Part shown: positions 55,629 to 64,000 of the stretch, piece by piece
Layout: every line of letters begins with the position of its first letter
Position numbering within the stretch: the stretch's first letter is position 1
NCBI GenBank assembly: GCA_949987705.1
Contig: OX465281.1
Span: 191,939,112-192,003,111, forward strand
Direction of reading: 5' to 3'
Length of the DNA: 64,000 nt
Origin: Thereva unica
Lineage: Eukaryota > Arthropoda > Insecta > Diptera > Therevidae
Program-made: the position numbers and the translations under genes
The notes under the pieces: generated by a model
The model's database searches: none
What the model was told of the DNA's origin: nothing
What the model saw: the letters and a program-made list of their open reading frames with translations, nothing else

Positions 55629-56065
55629 GAGTAATTTACACCGCATGATTTTATCACATGATTTCGATATTCAGCAATTCACACTACAGGATTTTTCTTG
55701 TGAGTTCGCTTATGACAAACTCACATGATTTTTTAGAAGATAGAACAGTTTCTATTTTCTTATGATTAGTCATAAGGGTTCATGTTCGTGACAACAGAAA
55801 GCCATGCTTTTTTCGAGAAATTTTGTGGTTTTCTTTAATAGTGGAGTCAGATAAACAAATCATAAGGAATTGTTTCCAGTCTCAAATTTATTTTTTGGAA
55901 CAGCATACCGTCATGTTTCCTGATGTAGTTATGTAAAACGCAGCAAGTTAAAGTGATAAGCTCCACCTTTTTTCACAGAAAAATTTATTTATTTCTGCAA
56001 TATGTGGAACTTGTTGGCCAAGGTACCAAAAGCCCTACTTAATCTATAGTTGAACACTTTGTTAA
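55629..56065 (-). pseudogene. PIF/Harbinger transposase, C-terminal remnant
   Basis: Reverse strand from 56065: VFNYRLSRAFGTLANKFHIL, then in a shifted frame VELITLTCCVLHNYIRKHDG. This is the end of the Harbinger nuclease domain (the (FNYRLSRAR ... FG-x-LA-x-(R/K)-F) block followed by the C-x-V-L-H-N block). Beyond it lies a 3' non-coding part ending at 55629 in GAGTAATTTACACCGCATGA, which looks like the element's terminal repeat. The upstream part of the gene is missing, cut off at 56066 by another repeat. At least one frameshift. Confidence 0.75.
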
Positions 56066-56625
56066 CTTCCCAGTATAGGGAAGTTATTGTAATCGGACCG
56101 AAAATCGAAATCGAAATTTTCAACGTATTTTCATTTTTCACGGTTCCAACAGCATTTTAAGCAAAAATTTGAGAAGAAGTATGTGTGTGTGTGCGCGTAC
56201 GTACATATGTATGTGGCCATTTTCCCTGCACGATATCGCGCGAACCATAAAATATATCGACTTACTTACACCTCAAGTTCAAAGCGTATTAATGAAAAGA
56301 AAATATAATCTGAAAAGATTTTTATAATATTCGGTAGAGCCCTTTTTTGGTTGAAACGACATATACGTGTTTTTTGCACCTGCGCGATATCGCGCCAACC
56401 ATATCCACTTAGTTGAGCAGAATAATAACGAAAATATGATCTGAAAAGATTTTCATAAACTTCGGTCGAAGCGTTTTTTTTAAACGATGTTCATGACCTG
56501 CACGATATCGCGCGAACCAAAAACTATATAGACTTCTTTGAGGTGCCGTTAGAAGAAAATTAACGAAAAATGCCCTGAACAAAATTTCATAACATTCGCT
56601 CGGGCCTTTTTTGCTTAAATGGAAA
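56066..56625. repeat. AACTTCCC-end tandem-unit repeat, second copy
   Basis: Starts AACTTCCCAGTATAGGGAAG, itself a small palindrome, and continues with TTGTAATCGGACCGAAAATC. Units containing TGCACGATATCGCGCGAACC recur near 56226, 56380 and 56498. It is the inverse of the family at 25936-26690. Non-coding. Confidence 0.65.
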
Positions 56626-57046
56626 AACTTTGGTTAAGTGTCAGAAAGACCCTAAATTGATAAGTTTTGCTAATATATATTTTGGGTTCTGCACAGCGAT
56701 AGCCTTCCAACAAAACATCACTTGTCAAAATCCGCCAACCTTTAAAATTCGTGCAAAACTTTCTTTATCCTTTACAAACATCACGAATTTTTCAATCCTT
56801 GGATTAGCACTTTTTGACGGGGAATTGTTTTGTACGCGTGATACAGTAATTTCGGTTCATCCCGGGATTTCCAGTAGTTACCGCAAAATTTGTTCTTTTT
56901 GGTCAAGTCTGACAAGTACTTTACATTGATTAGTTGATCCCAACTGGTTTTAGTTTCTACCAGCTCAAAGGTAACGAGACAAGAATTTGTGTACTAACTC
57001 AAGTTACACTTCGACGCGGTTCATCATAAAATTCCAATCATGGCAG
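56626..57046. other. No assignable gene (possibly upstream Gypsy remains)
   Basis: A 99-codon frame at 56630-56929 has no recognised motif. The stretch lies directly upstream of a Gypsy integrase tail and may be its decayed body, but I cannot see supporting motifs. Confidence 0.4.
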
Positions 57047-57350
57047 CAGAAAATCTTTCGTTCGGAAGAATCTCCACACGTCAACACACGTATTTGTGCG
57101 GGATGACAAGGATAGAGCACCGCTCACGTCGAAATAAGAAGAACCTTTTAAGGTAATAAAAAGAGGACCAAGGCCTTTCAAAATTTTACGATAATGAAAA
57201 GACTTCATATCTATCGATCGCATCAAATCGGCTTACATGAAAAAAGGGTTACAGCCAGATCATGAGTCATGAGAAGAACCACCGCGTTATCAAAAACACG
57301 GACTCGGAAAATAGTCAATCCCGTCAGGTTCAGGGACTAATGATCACATC
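57047..57350 (+). pseudogene. Ty3/Gypsy pol, C-terminal tail remnant
   Basis: Forward blocks RKSFVRKNLHTSTHVFVRDD, KDRAPLTSK, EPFKVIKRGPRPFKI and ISIDRIKSAYMKKG match the usual end of Gypsy integrase: THVFVR-x-D, the GPF/EPF-x-V chromodomain-like fold and the VSIDRLKPAY block. A TRTRKIVNPVRFRD segment near 57298-57340 matches the TRSGR-x-V-x-x-P-x-R(Y/F) tail. Stops and shifts are present, and no LTR is seen. The reverse-strand frame at 57038-57226 is its shadow. Confidence 0.75.
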
Positions 57351-57398
57351 GGCTGTGGTGGCACTTGCAAATACCTTGCCGTTTTTTGAAGTATAAAA

Positions 57399-59542
57399 CT
57401 TCTTTAGGGACGTTTGCTTAAAAAAATTTACATGAGAGTGAATCAATTTCATTCGCGTAACGCTCTCACACATGAAAAATCGTCAGAACTTTCGTATAAC
57501 GATGGGAAATGGGTCGGACGGGGTACAAGAGCCGAAGAAACTCGGGGCTGTGTGTGCAACAGTTGAAATACACTCTGCCTTACTGCATACATTTTCTGGC
57601 ATGTTAGCTACGTTGTCGCCCAGACTTTGCTTTATCTCATTATAGGAATACAAATTCATCATTCAATTATTTGAAATTTTTCTTGTGGTTTGGTCACTGG
57701 CCGCGCTTATGCCGCTTATTTGGAGTTGACTGACATGTTGGAAGCGGCATATACGACAAGAATTTTCGGCGCAGCCTGAGCAAGTGGATCTGCTTTTTGG
57801 CGTGGCCAAACATGTAGCACTGCCGGGAAGTTACGGTATAAACACTTGAGACTTTCTTAAAATGCCAAACGATGTAAACAAATATGAAAAAATGAAAGAA
57901 GAAATGAACAATACATCTTTCTTACGTTTATTTTGTTATTGTCTCCAATATAAAATACTTTTTGCACGCTTCAATTGATAAAACCGAAGCTGTTAAAACC
58001 GTATGTCCAGTGGTTTGGGTGCTTAGAATACCAAAAGGGAGTGGCGAATTAAATGTGTGAGGTGGTCTTGTTTTAAATTGGCACCCACTTCCCCTTTGGT
58101 GAGATGTGCTGGATCTTTCCCCTTTTTAAATTACAATTTTTTTAACTTGCACAAATCGACGAATCGTTTATGTCAAAAAATTACACTCTTCCTGATATGT
58201 TTTTTGGGTCGCTGATTACGAAAATCGGGGTCCCACAGTCTTAAAATATGCATGTCACCTTTAAATATGCTTAAAAACTCCCTTTTTTAAGGATTTTCGC
58301 GATAATTTTAATTATAATCAAAAACAATCCAATAAAATACATTTTTTGCAATATTTATATTCAAAAGTGGTTGATTTATAACAAAGCAAATGTTATGATA
58401 AGGGATAATAGTAAAGGGCTGAAACTATCCCTACATCGTCTGAAAATATAAAGGTTTGAAAAAAATGTTTTTTCAACTTTATGCTTCAAATTCGGTTTAA
58501 TCAGCTAAAATAAATTATTTTCAACTACGCCTAGAAAGAAGAATTTGAAAAAAGGTTGATTGTTTTTTGCATTTCTTTTTGCTCCGTTTAAAATTAATTG
58601 GCTCCCTAAAAGATTGTATGGGACGAAGAAATCAGGTAATTGGCTAGGTGGCCATAAAGGGTGCCAATACCATACTCAAGTAGACTGGCTCTCGTTCGCG
58701 TAGGTAAAGCGGCTCGCGTATGTAAAGCTTCATTGGATGTGGTTGGCGTACTGCTTGGTAAAACAATACATACTTGGGTTTGGAATAGTCTATGCCGATG
58801 CGGATGCAATTATTAATGATCATGAATGTAGCGGGAGCGGAGCATGCATACGGCTGGTGACATATCCAAGCGTACATGCGTTCAATTCGTTGATAAATAA
58901 TATAGAAGTGTGTGTATTCAAATGCGACCTGACGGAATGTTCCACGAATGGAATGCTTGTCACGCAAAGGTCGGACTACTTTTAACTTTTTCTGTAATGC
59001 CGCTTTCGAAATAGCACACACAAGTATGCACAACAAACACATGCACTCGTTACTTAGATTTTCGGGCTATGTGTGAAAGCCGGGACAGAAAAAAAACCAT
59101 GCAATTTTATGAACCTCTGAATGCAATGCATGTACGCTTGCATATGTCACCAGCTTACTTCCATGAGGCGAATGTTTAGATTTTCGTGCCTGTGGCGGTA
59201 GCATCCATGCCTGTGGCGGAAGCGTGCATACCCGTGTGGCATGCGCACTTATATGCTATACGTACTAGGTGCACCGCGTGTATGCTTTTAAGAAAATTAG
59301 CCAATAAAAATTATTTTTACTCGATTACTTTTAGGTTTTAATGTAAATAGGAATTCATAAATATTGATATTTTCAAATAGTATTTGTATCAAGTCCGTCA
59401 GTAGATTCCGTTCACTATTCTTCCTGCATCTGTCGTTGGCCGAAGTTAGATCCGACAGACTTTCCACTATATCTATTGCATATTACTAGCCGTTGGGCAC
59501 AAAAGTTTTACTTCTAAAGTGTGGTCTTAAGCACACTCATAT
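57399..59542 (-). repeat. 2.2 kb non-coding dispersed repeat, copy R
   Basis: Reverse counterpart of 9931-12231, from ACTTCTTTAGGGACGTTTGC to GGTCTTAAGCACACTCATAT. It keeps about 200 bp at 59045-59255 that copy L lacks, and has the empty site for copy L's MITE near 58810. Shared short frames (for instance the one at 58737-58985 and its counterpart at 10301-10513) have accumulated unselected changes and are not taken as genes. Confidence 0.85.
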
Positions 59543-59865
59543 TTTTTTTATTCCCTTGACAGACGTCATAGTCCAGTCAAAATAGACATTCAACTATGGG
59601 GGGATTCCTGGATACATTTGGAGAAAAAAAAAATAGTTCAAAAGAGGGAGCTATCTCCACTATCCGCTCAGGTTCAGGGTATTTACGAAAAATAGAAACT
59701 TGAGTGACCCCATTTATATAGGAGCACTAGCTGGGACCCGGTACGCCTCGCTGCACCCATAAGCCAATAGTAAACAATAAAAATCCTCCATTGACTTGGT
59801 ATTTTTCGAGATATAAATTTTACACAGATGGAAGTGCCTTAAAGAACGGGTACGTGGGTCTTGAG

Positions 59866-60380
59866 ACGGCCGCCATGGATCTTACGGTATATTGAGTATG
59901 CAATATTGCTTATTGTGTTCTACTTATCCTACCCTTTCATTTGATACCCATGTCGAGGGGGCTGTGAAGTAAGTGGTAATCCTCCCTCTTGGGACGGCCG
60001 CCAACGATCTAACGGTATATTGAGTGCACTTTGTTATTTATTGTATTCTACTTATCATACCTTTAGTTTAATACCCATGTCGAGGTGGTTGTGAAGAAAG
60101 TGGTAATCCGCCTTCTTGAGAAGGCCGCCATGGATCTAACGATACATTGACTGTACTTTATTGTTTATTGTATTTTACTTATCATACCCTTTTATCTGAT
60201 ACCCATGTTAAGACGTCCGCCATGGATCTAACGGTATATTGAGTGTATTACATTGCTTATGGTATTCTCCTTATCGTACCCTCTGATTTGATATCCATGT
60301 GGTAATTCGCCCTCTTGAGACAGCCTCCATGGATCTAACGGTATATTGAGTATAATATAATGCTTGTTGTATTTCAGTTT
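59866..60380 (+). repeat. Satellite array A, about 127 bp units
   Basis: Units marked by GCCGCCATGGATCTAACGGT begin near 59872, 60000, 60127, 60218 and 60326 (spacings about 128, 127, 91 and 108, so two units are shortened). Each unit also has CTTATC-N-TACCCTTT-like and TTTGATACCCATGT words. No coding. Confidence 0.85.
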
Positions 60381-61310
60381 AGTTTATAGTGCTTATTGTA
60401 TTTCGGTTTTAGTTTAGCTGCATAAATTTGAAATTTTCATTAAATGGAATGATTCAGTTTAATGACAATTTTTCATTTACAAAGCTATCAAACAATAGTT
60501 AGGCCATGACGCTATTGAAACTAAAATGAAGTGAAAATTCTTAAAATTACCAATTTTTTAGATTTCTATTTTTTATAGCCTTCAACCTATTCTCAGATCT
60601 ACCAAATATACACAAAAAATTTCATAAAAATCGGTCAACCCGTTTCGGACGAGTTCGGTAACAAACACTTTGGCACGAGATTTTTATAGATATAGATTTT
60701 GAAATTTACAGTGTTTGTTTTTTCTTGCTTTATTCTTAGGGAGTCAATATTGTTGCTATAATTTTTAACTGTACAGCGAATGAATATTATTTCAAATAAC
60801 ATCCCCCAAGAATTGTTTCTGGATCCGCCCCTGCTAAAACTCTACATTCTGACCTTCATAAAATAATTTCAAATACAACATTATAATTTCTACGATTCTT
60901 TCTTTATCTTCTTCTATATACATATGTATATAAATATAATTGGAGTGTCTGTCTGTGATTTCAAAATAATTGTGTTTTTTTTAATTTTATATGGTTATTT
61001 ACATGATTTTAAAACGAAATCACGCATTTTTAAAATTTTTGTCTGGCTGTATGTCTGTGTGTCTGTATGTCTGCCTGTCTGTTTGTTCGGGCTAATCTCG
61101 GAAACGGTTAATCCGATTGGGATGGGACATTCACTGGAAGATTCAGTATTTTGGCGGGCATGTTTTAGGCTATTTATATGCACTATATATTAGCTCTACC
61201 TTTATGTATGTATGGATGCATGTATGTAGACAAATCTTGAAAATTGTTTTTGACCCACTTCCATATAACCGATCAACTTCAAATTTTGCACACATGTACA
61301 GTTCAAGTGA
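60381..61310. other. Spacer between satellite arrays with a TGTCTG-type microsatellite
   Basis: Contains TTTCATAAAAATCGGTCAAC and CCGTTTCGGACGAGTTCGGT near 60620-60660, a wording seen in many insect repeats, and a TCTGTCTG-rich run at about 61040-61090. The segment at 61215-61310 resembles the foldback arm at about 51840-51935. No gene. Confidence 0.5.
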
Positions 61311-61329
61311 CAATGCAATCTGACCATTT

Positions 61330-61690
61330 TATAAAAAAAATCAACATGGCCGTTTCAAGATGGCGGCCGAATTTCGCAATTGTGCTCGCTGACCGCCGAC
61401 ATGGGTATCAAATGAAAGGGAATGATAAGTATAATATAATTACCTATTTGGTGTCAATCCAAATTCAAAATGGCGGCCGGAACAAAACGGCGGCCAAAAC
61501 AGATGGCGGATTACTTTTTTATTTACATCACGATCGGTGTGGGTATCAAATGAAAGGATATGACAAGTAGAATACTATTAGCTGGGCGTAATTCCAAATT
61601 TAAAATGGCAGCCAACACAAAGTGGCGGACTACATTTTTTTACAACGCTCTCGGTATGGATACCAAATAAAAGTGTATGATGAGTAGAGT
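61330..61690 (-). repeat. Satellite array B, inverted relative to array A
   Basis: GGGTATCAAATGAAAGG-like words near 61403, 61531 and 61655 (spacing about 127) are the reverse of the TTTCATTTGATACCC words in array A. AAATGGCGGCC and similar words mark the other half of the unit. Confidence 0.8.
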
Positions 61691-61910
61691 ACAGTAAGTA
61701 GACATATAATAAATTAAATGGTAAAAAACTAAAAATATAGTTTAAAAAACTTAAAAATATGCTTTTGTTTACAAATGAACTAAAAAGTAAAAAAATCTGT
61801 TGAATGCAAACTTTTTTGCTCAAGTCAGTATATATAATATATGGGGCGCTAGCGAAAAGTTGCAGTAATAATAAAATAAGAATATAGGTAAAGTTCCACG
61901 CTTTTTAACA

Positions 61911-62700
61911 TTTCGAAAGGTAGGTTATTTGGCCAATATGAGATCAGGACAGTAGCAGAGGTTTCGGCAACTTTACTCACATCAGGAAGAACAGCTCATT
62001 CTATGCTTAAGATACCGATCGAAGAAGATCATATGGAAAATCCTGCGTGGAACAAATCTAAAAACCTGCGTTGAAAAAATCTAAAGTTTTACAAAACTGC
62101 ATGATATCTGTCTGGGAATGCGAGGAGTGTACTATGGTAAATAAACTATCTATTTTAACAGAACACCGCGAGATTGATGTAAAAACCAATTATTTTGGGG
62201 AGTAACTGTTTTATTGGCATAGATTCCGGGCAAATGTTGCCGGCTGTCCGGACAAATACATATGTGGGAAATGATCACTCATTTAGGTACATATTGGAAA
62301 ACGTCATTTAAAGCAAAAGATGAGAGCGCAATCGGAAAACTCAGAATTCAGTACTATTCTCCTCAACATAGGATATACAATTGAAAATGTTCTGAGATTA
62401 ATGAGAATGATGACAGTGAGCTGCTGGATGTTGTTTGAAAGTTCGTAATAGACGAGTAAATTTTGATGAGCGACATTTATGACGATTTCGAAAATATCAA
62501 CTCAACTAAATCGACTCAACTCAGTAAAGCCACAAACATTGTAGTACTTACAAGTGAAACATCTAACGTTTATAAACAAGGGTTACAGTGGATTGTTAAC
62601 CAGTGCCGTGCGGGCGGTATGACCGGAAACGACGAAACACAAAAACGGGAAGCAGCAACTGTCCTTTTTAGGATCAAATCAGTATTATCGTCTTAAAATG
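61911..62700 (+). pseudogene. Helitron helicase (PIF1-type) remnant
   Basis: Forward blocks in shifting frames follow the order of the Helitron helicase. TAEVSATLLTSGRTAHSMLK then IPIEED (GIAA-x-LL-x-GGRTAHS-type) lies near 61955-62030. ISVWECEECTMVNK (IIWDEC-TM type) lies near 62108. LIGIDSGQMLPAVRTNTYVG (the GDFRQ-LPV block) lies near 62215-62270, then SFRYILENVI and SEFSTILLNIG. The frame at 62463-62696 starts LMSDIYDDFENI and ATNIVVLTSETSNV, close to the later L-x-P-x-N-x-x-V block, then loses similarity. The Rep domain and the ends were not found. Many stops; inactive. Confidence 0.65.
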
Positions 62701-64000
62701 TTGGCAATCTTCGTCTCAAGCCATGTTCGCCAGGGGGCAAGTTCAGGGTGCCAATAATCTGAGAACGTCAAAATCTACGCGCACAAGACATATTCTGAAT
62801 AAAATTGGCTAGGAATCTGTTGTACGGGTAGTATAAAAGTTGTCCGATGATTAACTTCGAATTTTAAAAAAAGTTGTAGGTAACATATTTTTATAGTCAA
62901 CTCTAAAGTGTTTTATATATATCCAAAATCATGTCTTGCAGATTTGTTCTTTGTTTCATTATACCCTTTTCTTATTCCGGACTATGCACACATAATTTTG
63001 TTTTATTAAAAGACGTTGCGACGCACGCGGGTTTTTGCTAGTTTTTAATATATGTAAGTATGTTTTCTAGACACTATTACTCTTTGTTATTACTAAATCG
63101 TTGCTGATAACATAGGACACTGAACTTCTACAAAAATTTCGTTCCATAAAACATTAAACTCCACTTTCGGTGTCCCAAAAATCAAACCTAAATTAACTGA
63201 TGGTGTTATTTCAAAACTTCTTTCTCCAAATGCGGCAAATTATCTTCCAATCAAAAAAAATCTAAGGGTGACAAATTTAAAGTGCTCCGCTATTGCGCAA
63301 TTCTGTTTCATTCAATGGATTCACTCGTCTAGAAAATAAAATCGCTTCAAATCTCGGTGGCTGTTTACAGGCACTTGGATCCCGACCAACGACACCACTG
63401 CACCTAATTGGGGCTTTTTTGTTAAATCCTGGCAATTCGGTGTTTATGAAGGCAACAATGCCATTAGCTAGTGGCTATCATAACAGCAGCTCCTTATCTT
63501 CCATACCAAACACCTTTCCAGTTTTACCTGAGCAGTAGCGCAGGTGGGGCCAGCCAGCCAGCCAGCGAGCCCGGGCCCCCGTAAACGAGCAGCCACTTGC
63601 TCGCGCTCTCGCACTCTGCTTGATCAGCAGCTCCCGAAAGGCCCGTTACTAATGGCTGGTTTCAGTCCCCGGTGTGGAATTACTATTTCAGCTTTAATGT
63701 CGTACGGTGTCTCGTTTCGAACGGACGTGAAGAAATCCGGTGCTACAATTTTACCTACTCTCCAATAATCCAAATCCAGAGGCCTCAGCTCTTGTGACCA
63801 CAGTGGCAAAAGTGTGTTACGCGCGCGAATTTCGGTAAATGCCGCGAAGGTGGCCAAAGCCTCCAATTAAAGCCGCGATCAATTGACGTCTTTCAAGTGC
63901 AGTGTGTCTTACCTGATAAGTTCGCAGTGAGATCAGTTAAGAAAGTTGCCTAAAAATCTGCTGGCAAACGCCAGGTGCTGAGTTAGTGCACATGACCTAA
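62701..64000. other. No assignable gene; GC-rich patch at about 63530-63640
   Basis: Mostly AT-rich to 63250. Frames at 63293-63538 (+), 63544-63768 (+) and 63624-63866 (-) are open but show no motif I recognise. The reverse one (ELRPLDLDYWRVGKIVAPDF) has protein-like composition and could be a piece of an unidentified gene or element. A CCAGCCAGCCAGCCAG run is at about 63552. Confidence 0.45.

Noticed and set aside
57038..57226. Reverse-strand 62-codon frame
   Set aside because: Antisense to the Gypsy integrase tail, which matches family motifs on the forward strand.
9931..59542. A 50 kb Maverick/Polinton or other giant element bounded by the 2.2 kb inverted repeats
   Set aside because: No protein-primed polymerase, integrase, protease or capsid motifs in the interval; the repeats also occur as fragments elsewhere, so two independent insertions are simpler.

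Overview
This 64 kb window looks like repeat-dense nuclear DNA of an arthropod, most likely an insect. It holds BEL/Pao, Ty3/Gypsy, LOA/R1-like, RTE-like and CR1/Jockey-like retrotransposons, Tc1/mariner, Tc3-like, MULE, hAT and Harbinger-like DNA transposons, a Helitron remnant, a tRNA-derived SINE and many MITEs. The species cannot be named from sequence alone. I recognise no host gene, no functional tRNA or rRNA gene and no CRISPR array. Nearly every long open reading frame belongs to a mobile element, and most of these are broken by stops, frameshifts or later insertions.

Layout. 1-8.7 kb: a minus-strand LOA/R1-like non-LTR element (5' UTR, ORF1, start of ORF2) is cut in its endonuclease by a complete BEL/Pao element (529-6598). 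The BEL element has LTRs that look identical by eye, a tRNA-Phe primer site and an uninterrupted 1759-codon gag-pol; it is the only element that looks potentially competent. 8.7-13.2 kb: a hairpin MITE, then a 2.3 kb non-coding repeat (copy L, with a nested Harbinger-like MITE), another MITE and AT-rich low-complexity DNA. 15.7-17.3 kb: a Tc1/mariner remnant and a CR1-like 3' fragment.

18.6-24.7 kb is the most structured stretch. An outer element with about 38 bp inverted ends contains a foldback MITE, a Tc3-like element (TA duplications, 215 bp terminal repeats each with two copies of a binding-site-like motif) and three joined copies of a 157 bp MITE. The Tc3-like element is itself split by a MULE with about 0.9 kb terminal inverted repeats and a FLYWCH-plus-DDE transposase. 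24.7-30.4 kb: an RTE-like non-LTR element is split by a hAT transposase pseudogene, which in turn carries a second hAT element (8 bp duplication) and a tandem-repeat element.

31.4-35.4 kb: a LOA-type ORF2 tail and a CR1-like element whose ORF2 has two in-frame stops. 37.7-43.9 kb: a minus-strand non-LTR 3' remnant and a second CR1-like element interrupted by a TTAA-flanked MITE. 46.8-50.5 kb: MITEs, one split by a 5'-truncated CR1-like insertion. 50.7-54.6 kb: a foldback element whose arms hold tRNA-like modules, with MITEs nested in an arm and in the loop, followed by a tRNA-like SINE. 55.6-59.5 kb: remnants of Harbinger and Gypsy elements and copy R of the 2.2 kb repeat, inverted relative to copy L about 45 kb away. 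59.9-62.7 kb: two arrays of a roughly 127 bp satellite in opposite orientation, then a Helitron helicase remnant. The last 1.3 kb has no assignable feature.

Taken together the window records serial insertion. Several junctions are clean enough to give target-site duplications, empty sites and relative ages.
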